Shown piece by piece: positions 53,328 to 63,773 of a stretch of DNA of 64,000 nucleotides. Each line of letters starts with the position of its first letter. The first letter of the stretch is position 1. The position numbers and the translations under genes were made by a program. The notes under the pieces were generated by a model. The model was not told where the DNA came from. It ran no database searches and saw nothing but the letters and a program-made list of their open reading frames with translations. Origin of the DNA: RGIG4079 sp045646905 (GTDB lineage: Bacteria; Bacteroidota; Bacteroidia; Bacteroidales; Muribaculaceae); contig JAZRLP010000012.1 in assembly GCA_045646905.1 (NCBI GenBank), positions 1 to 64,000 on the forward strand. Direction: 5' to 3'.

Positions 53328-54377
53328 ATGAAGTTATCACAATTTAAATTCAAACTTCCCGAAGAACTAATCGCTCAAGAACCGCTTCCTGGTCGTGACG
53401 AGTCGCGACTCATGGTGGTAAATCGCAAAACAGGCGAAATTCAACATCAATATTTTAAAGATATTATACAACACTTTGACGAAGGTGATATCTTCATTTT
53501 TAATGACACAAAAGTATTCCCTGCTCGTCTATATGGCAATAAGGAAAAAACTGGTGCTCGCATTGAAGTTTTCTTGTTGCGCGAACTCAACCACGAGCAT
53601 AAACTATGGGATGTGCTTGTAGAACCTGCTCGTAAAATTCGTATCGGAAACAAACTTTACTTTGGCGAAGATGAATCAATGGTGGCCGAAGTAATTGACA
53701 ATACGACCTCTCGTGGTCGCACTCTTCGATTCCTATTTGATGGTAGTCACGAAGAGTTTAAAGCAACGCTATTCCGTCTTGGACAAACTCCACTTCCCGA
53801 GTATATCAAACGCGAGCCAAACGAAGATGATGCCGATCGTTATCAATGTATCTTCGCTAAAAACGAGGGCGCTGTAGTTGCTCCTGCTGCTGGTATGCAC
53901 TTCAGTCGCGAACTATTGAAACGCATGGAAATCAAGGGAATCGAGCAAGGATTCCTCACTATCCACAGCGGTCTTGGCAACTTCCGTGAAATAGATGTAG
54001 AAGATCTAACAAAACATCGCATGGACTCGGAACAAATGGAAGTATCGCCCGAACTCGTTGCTCGAGTAAACGCAATTAAAGATGCCGAACACAAAGTGTG
54101 TGCTGTGGGCACATCGGTGCTTCGTGGTATTGCAAGCGCTGTTTCAATGGGTGGTCACATGAAAGTTTATGAAGGATGGACCAACAAGTTTATCTTCCCT
54201 CCTTATGACTTCACTGTTACTGATGCACTCGTCAGCAACTTCCACTTGCCCTACTCTACTATGCTTATGATGGTAGCAGCATTTGGTGGTTATGAATTGA
54301 CAATGGAAGCATATGACCAAGCCGTAAAAGAAGGATATCGCTTTGGGGCTTATGGTGATGCAATGCTCATTTTATAA
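53328..54377 (+). CDS. queA: S-adenosylmethionine:tRNA ribosyltransferase-isomerase
   Basis: 349 residues, normal length. Transfers and isomerises the ribose of SAM to preQ1-tRNA, forming epoxyqueuosine. Signatures: FKLPEELIAQEPLPGRDESRL at the N-terminus (given in part), FNDTKVFPARL, PAAGMHFS and SNFHLPYSTMLMMVAAF. Gap to truB is 42 nt. Its presence implies queuosine modification in this organism. Confidence 0.96.
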   Translation: MKLSQFKFKLPEELIAQEPLPGRDESRLMVVNRKTGEIQHQYFKDIIQHFDEGDIFIFNDTKVFPARLYGNKEKTGARIEVFLLRELNHEHKLWDVLVEPARKIRIGNKLYFGEDESMVAEVIDNTTSRGRTLRFLFDGSHEEFKATLFRLGQTPLPEYIKREPNEDDADRYQCIFAKNEGAVVAPAAGMHFSRELLKRMEIKGIEQGFLTIHSGLGNFREIDVEDLTKHRMDSEQMEVSPELVARVNAIKDAEHKVCAVGTSVLRGIASAVSMGGHMKVYEGWTNKFIFPPYDFTVTDALVSNFHLPYSTMLMMVAAFGGYELTMEAYDQAVKEGYRFGAYGDAMLIL

Positions 54378-54386
54378 AAAATCATT

Positions 54387-54929
54387 ATGATAATCAATGA
54401 ACGAGATAGCCGTCACGAGCAAGTGCTCGCGGCGGCTCGTCAAATGATGACAGCTGCACGCACTGCTCCCAAAGGGAAAGGCGTTGATATTATTGAGATT
54501 GCCCTCATCGAAGGCGAAGATTTAACTCGCTTGTCAAATAAAATGGTGGCAATGGTTGAAGAGCATGGCATGAAATTTTTCCTTCGCGATGCCGACAATG
54601 TGCTTCAGGCCGAATGCGTGATGCTAATTGGCACTCACTCACTCACCCAAGGGCTCAACTGCGCTCATTGTGGATATACCACTTGTGCCGAAAAGCCTTG
54701 CGAAGTGCCTTGTGCAATTAACTCTATTGATGTAGGGATTGCTATAGGCTCGGCTTGCGCTATGGCTGCCGACTTGCGTCTCGACACTCGTGTGCTGTTC
54801 TCGGCGGGATTGGCTGCTCAACAACTCGACATATTAAATGGTTGCTCTCAAGTGTTTGCCATTGCAATTTCGGCTTCATCTAAAAATCCTTTCTTTGACC
54901 GTAAACCCAAGGAAGAACCCAACAAATAG
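54387..54929 (+). CDS. DUF2148 ferredoxin-like domain protein
   Basis: 180 residues without signal peptide. A central cluster of cysteines (NCAHCGYTTCAEKPCEVPC) is typical of the DUF2148 family and likely binds an iron-sulfur cluster. The second half has a conserved IGSACAMAADLRLDTRVLFSAGLAA-type region (in parts). It follows queA by 9 nt and precedes the YigZ-family gene by 8 nt. The biochemical role is unknown. Confidence 0.9.
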   Translation: MIINERDSRHEQVLAAARQMMTAARTAPKGKGVDIIEIALIEGEDLTRLSNKMVAMVEEHGMKFFLRDADNVLQAECVMLIGTHSLTQGLNCAHCGYTTCAEKPCEVPCAINSIDVGIAIGSACAMAADLRLDTRVLFSAGLAAQQLDILNGCSQVFAIAISASSKNPFFDRKPKEEPNK

Positions 54930-54937
54930 TTATCAGT

Positions 54938-55534
54938 ATGGCCGACACTTTCTACACACTTGACGCTCCTGCCGAAGGTCTTTACAAAGAGAAGATGAGC
55001 AAATTCATCTCCTTTGCTGTGCCTGTAACATCAGCGGCCGAGGCTAAAGAGGTGGTGGCAAAGTATCAAAAAGAGTATTTCGATGCTCGCCATGTGTGTT
55101 GGGCCTATATGATAGGGACTGCTCGCAATGAGTTTCTATCAAACGATAACGGCGAGCCAAGTGGCACTGCCGGCAAACCTATCTTGGGTCAAATCAACTC
55201 TTTTAATCTCACCAACATCGTTATTATAGTGGTGCGCTACTTTGGTGGCATCAAACTTGGCACCTCGGGGCTCATCGTTGCTTATCGCGAAGCTGCTCGC
55301 GAGGCTATCCTTGCCGGTAACATCATCGAATGCCACGAAATGGCTTCTATAACATTTAACTTCCCCTATCTTGCCATGAACGATGTAATGAAAGTGGTTA
55401 AAGACCCTGACATTAAAATCTCTAATCAAGTTTTTGACAATGCATGTCAAATGACCGTAACAACTCGATTAGACAACCGAGAGTGCCTTGCCAATAAACT
55501 CCTCGACATTGATGGTGTAACTTTTAACGAATAA
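54938..55534 (+). CDS. YigZ/IMPACT-family protein
   Basis: 198 residues. The N-terminal UPF0029 (IMPACT) domain shows AYMIGT, DNGEPSGTAGKPIL and VVRYFGGIKLGTSGL, the family hallmarks; the C-terminal domain (FNFPYLAMNDVMKVV) is the small DUF1949 ferredoxin-like fold. Bacterial members are implicated in translation-related or peptidase roles but no reaction is established. Probably co-transcribed with DUF2148. Confidence 0.92.
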   Translation: MADTFYTLDAPAEGLYKEKMSKFISFAVPVTSAAEAKEVVAKYQKEYFDARHVCWAYMIGTARNEFLSNDNGEPSGTAGKPILGQINSFNLTNIVIIVVRYFGGIKLGTSGLIVAYREAAREAILAGNIIECHEMASITFNFPYLAMNDVMKVVKDPDIKISNQVFDNACQMTVTTRLDNRECLANKLLDIDGVTFNE

Positions 55535-55555
55535 CAATTCTCAACAATAAAACCC

Positions 55556-56878
55556 ATGAAAAAATTCTTCCTACTACTCGTTGCCCTTGTGGCGTTATCG
55601 GCAACTGCTGCCAATAAAAGCGTAATTATTGATGGTAAAATTACCAATTCAAAGTTCTATCCTGGCACTGTTCACGAATACAAAGTATATATCCCCAAGC
55701 AATATGACGGCACAAAGCCTGCTTGTCTTTATCTTGGGCTTGATGGCATTCTCTACAATGCTACAGCTGTAATGGATACACTCATTGCCAAAGGCGAAAT
55801 GCCTGTTACTATCGGCGTTTTTGTAAAACCCGGTCGCATTGCCAACGATAGCACTGTAATTCGCTATAATCGCAGTAACGAGTTTGACCGCATTGATGAT
55901 ACTTTCGCTCGTTTTATCGAGACAGAACTTCTCCCAACAGCCGAAAGCCACAAACTCGATGATGGACGCACTATAAAAATATCAAAAGACCCCAATGACC
56001 GCGCTATTTCGGGCGCAAGTAGTAGTGGTATTGCTTCATTTAACACAACATTTCTACGCCCCGACCTCTTTAGTCGCATCTACACCACCTGTGGCACATT
56101 TGTTTCAATGCGTGGTGGTCACGAATACCCTGCACTAATTCGCAAGTACGAGCCTTGCCCTATGCGTGTATATATTCACGATGGGTCAAACGATGCATGG
56201 AATCCTCTTTTTGGACACTGGTATGAGCAAAATATACTTGTGGCATCGGCTCTTGAGTTTGCTGGATATGAATATAAAGCGGTGTGGGATGATGGCAACC
56301 ATAGCATCAAAAACGGATCAAAACTATTCCCCGAAGCAATGCGCTATCTATGGAAAGACTATCCTGCTCCTGTAAAAGCAGGTAAAAGCAAAAACAATAT
56401 GCTCCAAGCAATACTCCTTGACGGAGAAAATTGGGTGGCATATAACGGCAAAATGCCCAAAGCGGCTATCAGTTCGGCTACATCACCCGATGGCAAACTA
56501 TTTACCGAAGCCGAAAAGAACTCTGACTGGCTCATAAGCTATACCATTGATAGCAAAGGAAAAAAATCTAATCGCCAACAATATTATTGGCTACACAATA
56601 CCTTGCACCAATATTACGACATCATCGGTATGCTATATGCAACCGACGGCAACCTTTATGTAGCAACAAAGATGGGAATCCAAGTATGCGACCATAGTGG
56701 TCGTGTACGCGCAATACTACCCTATCCTACAGCCAACGATATCGCATCATTTGCCTTTGAAGGCAATAACCTATATGTGAAAGATGTTAACGGCAAGATT
56801 TTCACTCGCAAAATCAATGCCACAGCCCATCCTCAAGGCGCACCCAACATCACCTATAAATCACAAGGCGAAGGTTAA
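55556..56878 (+). CDS. Secreted esterase fused to gluconolactonase-like segment
   Basis: 440 residues with signal peptide (MKKFFLLLVALVALSATAA). Residues about 22-275 are an alpha/beta-hydrolase of the esterase D/enterochelin esterase group: YIPKQYDGTKPACLYLGLDG, then the nucleophile serine in ISGASSSGIASF, an Asp-containing IHDGSNDAWN strand and catalytic His in DDGNHSIKNG. The C-terminal 165 residues read like part of an SMP-30/gluconolactonase propeller (LLDGENWVAYNGKM, LYVATKMGIQVCDHSGRV). Likely periplasmic, acting on ester-linked sugar or plant/mucin-derived acids. Ends with a strong terminator. Confidence 0.85.
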   Translation: MKKFFLLLVALVALSATAANKSVIIDGKITNSKFYPGTVHEYKVYIPKQYDGTKPACLYLGLDGILYNATAVMDTLIAKGEMPVTIGVFVKPGRIANDSTVIRYNRSNEFDRIDDTFARFIETELLPTAESHKLDDGRTIKISKDPNDRAISGASSSGIASFNTTFLRPDLFSRIYTTCGTFVSMRGGHEYPALIRKYEPCPMRVYIHDGSNDAWNPLFGHWYEQNILVASALEFAGYEYKAVWDDGNHSIKNGSKLFPEAMRYLWKDYPAPVKAGKSKNNMLQAILLDGENWVAYNGKMPKAAISSATSPDGKLFTEAEKNSDWLISYTIDSKGKKSNRQQYYWLHNTLHQYYDIIGMLYATDGNLYVATKMGIQVCDHSGRVRAILPYPTANDIASFAFEGNNLYVKDVNGKIFTRKINATAHPQGAPNITYKSQGEG

Positions 56879-56900
56879 TCAATCCTCAACTCATAGCACA

Positions 56901-56932
56901 ACGACGCCCGAATATCCACATTCGGGCGTCGT
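56901..56932. terminator. Terminator after esterase gene
   Basis: ACGACGCCCGAAT (56901-56913) and ATTCGGGCGTCGT (56920-56932): a perfect 13-bp stem with a 6-nt loop followed by TTTTA; it lies between convergent genes. Confidence 0.9.
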
Positions 56933-56995
56933 TTTATATATTACAAGGATTTCTGAAATCTTTTATTTTTCCTCTTGCATTTATCCTTTTTCATT

Positions 56996-59614
56996 TTATA
57001 AGCCAAACATCTCTTCGTAGTCGCTCTTGTTGGTGCAATATGATTCTCGCATGGCATCAATGATACCTTGGAGTGTGCTTTGATTATTATCATACCACTC
57101 TACTGGTGGATACCAATGCACATCGTCGCGCTTTTGAGATTGCTTGAATGTTACCCCTTCAAAGTAATTTGCTGGCATACCCGAATCGTAAGCTTCCATC
57201 AAAAATCCCTTAGTTGTCTTTTTAAGGCGTTTGTCGCCTCCATTAAGCCAACCATGTTCGGGAGAATATGCTTGCAATATACCAGCTGTAAATTCGCCAG
57301 TTTCCTCATTATGGTCAATCATTTCCAATCGATAGTGGCGAGAGCTGAGTGTTGGCTGACTGAAGCCATTCATTGACATCACTAATTGAAAATATAATCC
57401 TGCAAGACCACTTCCGTCCGGATTTAGTTTGAGGTTGCCGATCGTGAACGAACCGCCATCAAGTACCATCCATTTGCGTCCAGTTTCTTTTTCAACCTGA
57501 TAACCACTAATGCGGAATGGTGCTGAGAACATATTACACGACACATCGGGCTCAACATATTTCTTCTTTGGGTCAATCATTGCCACAATAAATCCGTGAG
57601 TATTGTCTCCGTAAGGATTAGCATCGGTTTTCGATGCATTGATTTGAGCATAATAAGTTATGTTGCCATAACTATGGTCTTCAACAACCAATTCTTTATC
57701 ACCTTGGTAGCAACCTGTGTGTTGAGGAGCTTGGTCATCATCTTTCTTGGCAAACTTCACTTTGATATGAACATTTGACGTTACTGTAAACGCATTTCCT
57801 ACCGATATTTTTCCGACATTCCCTGCATCATGAGAGATACTAGCTACAGCCCAGTCTTTGGCTGGTTTAACACTCAATGTTGCATTATCGCCATATTCAA
57901 ATCGACCAGTGGGAGAAATAGTAGCAGACCCTTCTCCTTCGGTTGATACGGTTACGTTATAAAATGTTCGTTCTACAACAATCGGTCCGATAGGTGGAAT
58001 TTCAACCGGAATAATCACTGTATCGGGAGGCCATATTGGTTGTGGACCGACTTTAGGAATAGAATCCTCGGGAGGTGGTACAGGCCAAGGTTGGTTGCGT
58101 GCATCTTCTTTATCTCGATAACTCAATACCAACACAATTTCGCCGTCGGGGCGCAAGAATCCACAATCCTTACTATTGCCCCAGTTTCCTGCTCCAAACT
58201 GAGCATAACCCGATTCGGTAAATGGTAAGAATCTTTCTATCCCAAAATCATCTTTTTCATAAGATGATAGAATAATATTCCCTTTGGCATTGATAAAATA
58301 ATTCTCTACATCGGCATTCTCCACCAAGCCCAATCCTAATGGGTCAAAACGTGGTTGATGCGTTAATGAAGAAACTCCATCAAAACTACTTGATGTAAAA
58401 TTCTTTAATTTGGCAAACTTGGTATTTATAACATCTACCCCACCACCATAGTTACCTGTTTTTGACACATAGGCATATCCATTATAGAATGGCGTAGCGT
58501 ATTCGTATGAACCTAATTGATTGAAATTGGTGTCGTAATAGTTATATTTATCATTCTTATACACATAGAATATCCCATTATTTACGGACGACACCTTTGA
58601 ACCACTTAACACTCCCGACTTAAACACCACCTTACCAGTTTTATCGATAAGGTTATATTCGCCATACACTGTTGATGGTTGGGTGGGATCATCACATACT
58701 CTTACCCACGCATAACCTTCGCTAAAATCAGTAGCATCTGAGCAGTGTTCAATAGGCTGAATCACAACTTTACCATTTGCGTCAATATATCCCCAACTAT
58801 CAAATCCTGTGGGATATGCACGCAATCCGTCGCTCAATGGACGCATACATCCATCATTTCCTCCATAAATTTTGAGGTGTGGATATACTTTCTCTCCTTT
58901 AACATTGATATAAAAATACGAATCACGCCCATTAGTTTTTGCCTTTACGATAGCAAGTCCATCAGCGAAATTTGTTACTGCTCTCCACGAGGGATCAAGC
59001 TCTTTAACAGCACCATTGGTATAAAGTAAGCAAATAACTCTTTGCCCTTTCACATTTGCTTTTGTGCGACGAGCAGGCACTACACCACTATTAAAAAGCG
59101 GAAAATCATTAGAGTATGACACATCTTTGCCGCAATATTCCCATTCCTCATCAAAAAGCTTCTCCCCTGTAATTTTCCAGAAAGAGAATTTATTGCGACT
59201 TCTGATTGCAAAAATTCCATCATTCACCGATGAAAACTCAGCATAATCGTCAATTCGTATAAACTTTGTTTTATTGGTAATATATGGGGTATTATATACC
59301 GGTTCGGCATCGTCCCAACGGCTATCATCAATTACTGGTTCTTTTTCAGCAATTACCTCGTCCGATTCTGCCGATTCTTTTTTGTCGTCAGTTTCTGATG
59401 TTGAATTAGCTTTTAAAGAAGAATTGCTCTCCAAAGGAAGGCCCTTTGTGAGTTTATCAATGCCGTCATTTACTTGTTCTAATGTCTTATTTACCTTTTC
59501 TAGCCTTTTGCTTAACTTTTTAAGGAATTGAGCATCGGCACCTGGCGGAGCAATCAATACTGCTACGATAAACGCCAATAACACTGTAGTGAATTTTGGT
59601 TTAAATAATTTCAT
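56996..59614 (-). CDS. Secreted WG-repeat protein with coiled-coil and internal beta repeat
   Basis: 872 residues from the ATG at 59614, which directly starts a signal peptide (MKLFKPKFTTVLLAFIVAVL to ADAQ); the longer frame adds a non-signal leader. Residues about 28-55 form a coiled coil (LKKLSKRLEKVNKTLEQVN). Residues about 115-480 contain WG-type repeats (GDKxLY-like WGYIDANGKVVIQP, FINAKGNIIL, FLRPDGEIVL). Near 545-610 is a bacterial repeat (VSTEGEGSATISPTGRFEYGD). The last 230 residues (IGNLKLNPDGSG, EWYDNNQSTLQGII) are unrecognised. Probably periplasmic or surface exposed; WG repeats are typical binding modules. No sorting domain is visible. Confidence 0.82.
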   Translation of the reverse strand: MKLFKPKFTTVLLAFIVAVLIAPPGADAQFLKKLSKRLEKVNKTLEQVNDGIDKLTKGLPLESNSSLKANSTSETDDKKESAESDEVIAEKEPVIDDSRWDDAEPVYNTPYITNKTKFIRIDDYAEFSSVNDGIFAIRSRNKFSFWKITGEKLFDEEWEYCGKDVSYSNDFPLFNSGVVPARRTKANVKGQRVICLLYTNGAVKELDPSWRAVTNFADGLAIVKAKTNGRDSYFYINVKGEKVYPHLKIYGGNDGCMRPLSDGLRAYPTGFDSWGYIDANGKVVIQPIEHCSDATDFSEGYAWVRVCDDPTQPSTVYGEYNLIDKTGKVVFKSGVLSGSKVSSVNNGIFYVYKNDKYNYYDTNFNQLGSYEYATPFYNGYAYVSKTGNYGGGVDVINTKFAKLKNFTSSSFDGVSSLTHQPRFDPLGLGLVENADVENYFINAKGNIILSSYEKDDFGIERFLPFTESGYAQFGAGNWGNSKDCGFLRPDGEIVLVLSYRDKEDARNQPWPVPPPEDSIPKVGPQPIWPPDTVIIPVEIPPIGPIVVERTFYNVTVSTEGEGSATISPTGRFEYGDNATLSVKPAKDWAVASISHDAGNVGKISVGNAFTVTSNVHIKVKFAKKDDDQAPQHTGCYQGDKELVVEDHSYGNITYYAQINASKTDANPYGDNTHGFIVAMIDPKKKYVEPDVSCNMFSAPFRISGYQVEKETGRKWMVLDGGSFTIGNLKLNPDGSGLAGLYFQLVMSMNGFSQPTLSSRHYRLEMIDHNEETGEFTAGILQAYSPEHGWLNGGDKRLKKTTKGFLMEAYDSGMPANYFEGVTFKQSQKRDDVHWYPPVEWYDNNQSTLQGIIDAMRESYCTNKSDYEEMFGL

Positions 59615-59817
59615 AAGAGGGAGGTTATTAATTTTACTTGAAGTATTGTCTCTTACAAAAGGCACTCTGAGTGCTAATCGTGGCATTATTATACCACATA
59701 AATATCTTTTGCAATGCAAGTTAAACAAAATTATTCATAACTTCAACATATTTTCAGCAAAATTATACACATTCAATCAAAAATGTGAGTTTTTGTCATA
59801 AACAGTGCATAAACAAA

Positions 59818-59846
59818 ACGAGTTCGGGATATTGTCCCGAACTCGT
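59818..59846 (-). terminator. Terminator after the NAGPA-like gene
   Basis: ACGAGTTCGGGA (59818-59829) and TCCCGAACTCGT (59835-59846): perfect 12-bp stem, loop TATTG, 30 nt after the stop at 59876. Confidence 0.9.
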
Positions 59847-59875
59847 CTATTTTAGAATATTGATTGTCAGAGTTT

Positions 59876-62800
59876 TTACTTAACTACAACTTTTGTCACT
59901 TTACCATCAACACGTACTAAATAAACACCTGCGTTACATGACACATAAGTTTCGTTTTCGCTGATAAGCATACCTTGCATGTCATATACTTCGATTGATT
60001 GTGCATCACCCGAAATTTCGATATAACCGCGACCTGCTACTACTGTTGCCTCGATAGTTTCTACCTCATCGGCACCAGTAAGAGCTTTTACTTCGAATGT
60101 ATACATTGTAGCAAGTTGTCCTGGCACATATTGATAGATGCTTACTGTGTTATCGCTATTAACTTCGGCAGTAATGCAGTTTGAATTAGGCGAAACAGCA
60201 GTTGTAGTCAATTCCTCGGTGTGAGTAGCCACTACAAGATTGTTGGTCAAATCAACAATTTGGAATCCATCACGATAAGAAGTTCCTTTAGGCTCTACCG
60301 AGTAGTAAACATTGCCAACCTTAAATATTGTACCACCTTGAGTTGTTGTAATTCCATTATCGGCATAAGCCACAAATGAAGAACCATTGCTATGGAAGAA
60401 GTGTTTTTGAGCACGCACACGCACTGCTATATCATTTGATGTATAATCGTTGCTCAATGGAGTAGCAATTGATTGTCCGTCGGCAGTTACAGCACCTACA
60501 GCAATCGCTTCAGATGATTGTTGCACACCATTTTTAAATACGATTTTCGCCACTGAAGTTGCTCCACTTGGGAAGAGATATAACGCACCACCATTACCCA
60601 TGATGTCGCCAGTAGCCTTGCCTATATATTGCATTTGTGCAGCTGTTACACCAGCAGGCATTGTGATTGTCAAATCTCGCATTGAGGTACCTCCTGCTGG
60701 AAGGATCTTCATTGCAGTGTTACCTCCTGCATACATCGATGTTGATACGATAACATTGCCAGCAGCATCGCTTGTAATACCAGTACCAGCTGCCGAAGCT
60801 ATACCTGTATCGTTTTTACCATTTTCATCCCAATAATATAGTTTTGAGGCTGAATGGTCGTTTACATAAATCTTACCATCGAAACCGGTAGCCCAACGGC
60901 TTGCAGAGTTTGCAGCAAGATGACCTTCAGTATGCGCCCATTCTTGAGTCAAATCGTATCCTTCAATTGCACTTTCGTTAGCGCTCAAATCATTTTCTTG
61001 CTCTTCAATAGTAAATCCATATTGAGATGCAGCTTCAGTAGCAAACGCATTGTTGGTGCGAGGCACACTAAATGCTTTGAGGATCTCACCATTATTGCTC
61101 ACTGCATAAATGTTATTGGCTCTATCCCATGCGATATCATTAATATTTTTACCCATACCATGAGTGATACGAATACGCTCAGTCAATGTAGGAGTGTTAT
61201 CGCTTGAGTAAGTAATATCATAGATTGAGAATGTTGTAGTTGACGAAGCAATTGCTATTTGAGTGAAATCGTGATTGAAACGAATACCACCGCCACCACG
61301 CACAGTTGTTACATCGAGATATTTTTGAACGCCTTGTGAATTGATATAAACAAGCGCAGGTTGTGAAGTTGATGGAGCATCGCGATATTGACAATACCAC
61401 AAACCACCACGATTATCATAACAAAGGTTTGTTCCCGAATAGTTTACAGTATATTTGCCCGAAAGAGCAGAAACAGGTCCAGCTGCGCCACTCCAATTTG
61501 CATTTGAACCAAGCGCATATTGGTCAACACGAGTTGCCGATGTTGCGGTATTAGAGAATAGCGTTGCTTGCCCTGAAAGCATTGCAATTGTCAGATTATC
61601 GCCTTTCCCTTTCACATCAAAACCGATGTTAGGAGCAGAGATAAATGTCGAACCATTTTCATAAGCAAAAGTGGTAGTGTTTAATGCTCCACCTGTAAAT
61701 ACATTTGTGAACGATGCATTATTTTGTTGCAAAGCAGTTGCATCGGGAACTTCAAGAAGATAGCTTCCACTATCATTTTGACGAGTCACAAATATGCGAC
61801 CACCTTCAGCAACACGCACTTTACGGAAGTCGGCACCCGATTTAGTGCCTACAGTTTGGTCAAATGTTACTCCACCAGTATATACATATTTACCAGTTAT
61901 CCAGTTTTGGATACCTATAAATCGAGGAGTAAACATATAAAGACCTTGACCTCCATTTGTCGCACTATAGTGTACAGAGTTTGTAGTAGCACGGCCTTCT
62001 GTCACATATATGCGGCCAAAGTAAGGAGATTCAAAGTCGCGGTCCACATCAATACCTTGTGGGTGATTGAATCGTAGGGACTTAAATTCTTGTACTGCAT
62101 CTTTTGCAGCGCCAGTAACCTCAATAGCCCATGTATAATCGCCAGCAGCCAAGTCAGAAAGATCGATTTCGGCAGAGTGACCAGCTTCAGTGCATTTATC
62201 ACTTCCAAGTGCGACTGTTTTTACCGCTACTCCACCTTTTTTCAATACTATTTTCACACCTGACGCAGCAGCATTGAGCACATAGTTAACTGTTAATTTA
62301 TTATCTTTTACCTCACCAGCAACCTCAAAAGCAAAAGGGTTTGCAGTACCAGCAGCTGGAGTCACCTCTACAAGTGTACTTGGTTCTGGGTCAGGTTCGG
62401 GCTCTGGTTCTGGATCAGGAGTGGTACCACCCAATGAATACACGACCATTCCCGAGGCTACAGCGCGTTCGCTACCATCGGCTGGTTTAGTTACAATAGA
62501 GCCATTTATAGCCATTTGAGCCGAACCACCACCATCGACTTGAAGCACTGTTTGTGCCCCAAATTGTTTCATGATGTAGCTTGCGCGAGTACAAGTAGCA
62601 CCATATGATACACCTTCAGTTTCGTTTTGGCCTTTATCAACAACACACATGATAAGTTTCGTACCTGCAGAGTTGATTCCATAAAGTGAACGAGCATAAG
62701 CTGTTGTATTATACGATTCATCAGTAGCACGAGTTGTTATAGCACCATTTTGCATTACTATAGCATTACCAGCCATAACATTTGTAAATGCAGGGATAGT

Positions 62801-63739
62801 GCCACCACTTGTTGGTTCCCAATAATATTTAAATTTCATTTTATCACCAACAGCCAATGATGCCATCACATTTTGGCTCACACCAGGAGCTGCTACAAGC
62901 ACGAAATCATAATCGCCACGAGTTCCACCCGATGTTTTAGTTTTAATCGCACCAATAGTTGCTGTTACCCATGAGTTATGAGACATTGTTTGACCGGCAT
63001 CCATTTTAAGATACACCTCGGTAGATGTACCAGTAACAACTGAGCCTGGTTGTCCCGACGATGTATTGAGCACCTTAAACGCTCGATCTTTTGGGAATTC
63101 GGGAGTAAACAATGCCATATAATCGCTTGCAATACAGTACTTATTTACCTCTGCTATTTGCAACACATTAGAATTTTCATCATTACCCCATTTAGTTGGG
63201 CACATAGCTTTTACAATAGTACGATAGTTGCCAATCACAGCTTTGCCATCGGTAGTGATACCCAACACACCAGTGCGAGTAGGGCCGCCATTCCATTGGT
63301 CATGGAGATAGTTGGTTTCGGTCTTAATTGCACCATTTACCATACAACCTCCCAAAAGAGTGTTGGTGGCATGAACACCTGCCGAGGTATTAGTTTGAGA
63401 TGACATTGACCAAAAGTGACCGTTTTGAGTTACAACAGCATTGCGACCAGCATTCTTTTTGCGTGTGTAAAAACTTGTCATTTTTTCTGTTTTTAACAAC
63501 GCGTCACTTGCTGTAAATGCCTCAACTTTCACATTGGGATTGGTCAAATCTACTTCCACAATGCTAATATTACATGCCGAAGGAGCAGTGAAACGCATAC
63601 GAGTATGCTTCACACCAGCGCTTGGGGTCGAACTACTTGTTACCGTATAGGTATAAGTTTCGCCGCCAGCAGTAAATGACTCGGCATGCGCCATCAACGC
63701 CATAGCACAAGTCATCACTAATAAGAAAACTTTTCTCAT
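59876..63739 (-). CDS. Large exported NAGPA-type phosphodiester glycosidase fused to a propeller, with T9SS sorting domain
   Basis: 1,287 residues. Signal peptide (MRKVFLLVMTCAMALMAHA), then a phosphodiester glycosidase (NAGPA, PF09992-type) domain at about 60-435 with VTQNGHFWS and the DGGGSAQM motif near 402. A Pro/Glu/Asp linker (about 440-455) leads to an Ig-like segment and a long propeller-like region (WYCQYRDAPSTSQPALVYIN, DRANNIYAVSNNGEILKAF). The C-terminus (VETIEATVVAGRGYIEISG, EVYDMQGMLI, AGVYLVRVDGKVTKVVVK) is a type A T9SS sorting domain. It is predicted to be anchored to the outer surface and to act on phosphodiester-linked sugars. The promoter at 63774 is textbook. Confidence 0.88.
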   Translation of the reverse strand: MRKVFLLVMTCAMALMAHAESFTAGGETYTYTVTSSSTPSAGVKHTRMRFTAPSACNISIVEVDLTNPNVKVEAFTASDALLKTEKMTSFYTRKKNAGRNAVVTQNGHFWSMSSQTNTSAGVHATNTLLGGCMVNGAIKTETNYLHDQWNGGPTRTGVLGITTDGKAVIGNYRTIVKAMCPTKWGNDENSNVLQIAEVNKYCIASDYMALFTPEFPKDRAFKVLNTSSGQPGSVVTGTSTEVYLKMDAGQTMSHNSWVTATIGAIKTKTSGGTRGDYDFVLVAAPGVSQNVMASLAVGDKMKFKYYWEPTSGGTIPAFTNVMAGNAIVMQNGAITTRATDESYNTTAYARSLYGINSAGTKLIMCVVDKGQNETEGVSYGATCTRASYIMKQFGAQTVLQVDGGGSAQMAINGSIVTKPADGSERAVASGMVVYSLGGTTPDPEPEPEPDPEPSTLVEVTPAAGTANPFAFEVAGEVKDNKLTVNYVLNAAASGVKIVLKKGGVAVKTVALGSDKCTEAGHSAEIDLSDLAAGDYTWAIEVTGAAKDAVQEFKSLRFNHPQGIDVDRDFESPYFGRIYVTEGRATTNSVHYSATNGGQGLYMFTPRFIGIQNWITGKYVYTGGVTFDQTVGTKSGADFRKVRVAEGGRIFVTRQNDSGSYLLEVPDATALQQNNASFTNVFTGGALNTTTFAYENGSTFISAPNIGFDVKGKGDNLTIAMLSGQATLFSNTATSATRVDQYALGSNANWSGAAGPVSALSGKYTVNYSGTNLCYDNRGGLWYCQYRDAPSTSQPALVYINSQGVQKYLDVTTVRGGGGIRFNHDFTQIAIASSTTTFSIYDITYSSDNTPTLTERIRITHGMGKNINDIAWDRANNIYAVSNNGEILKAFSVPRTNNAFATEAASQYGFTIEEQENDLSANESAIEGYDLTQEWAHTEGHLAANSASRWATGFDGKIYVNDHSASKLYYWDENGKNDTGIASAAGTGITSDAAGNVIVSTSMYAGGNTAMKILPAGGTSMRDLTITMPAGVTAAQMQYIGKATGDIMGNGGALYLFPSGATSVAKIVFKNGVQQSSEAIAVGAVTADGQSIATPLSNDYTSNDIAVRVRAQKHFFHSNGSSFVAYADNGITTTQGGTIFKVGNVYYSVEPKGTSYRDGFQIVDLTNNLVVATHTEELTTTAVSPNSNCITAEVNSDNTVSIYQYVPGQLATMYTFEVKALTGADEVETIEATVVAGRGYIEISGDAQSIEVYDMQGMLISENETYVSCNAGVYLVRVDGKVTKVVVK

Positions 63740-63773
63740 GGGATTAATATTTTAATTGTTAGTATATTTTTTA

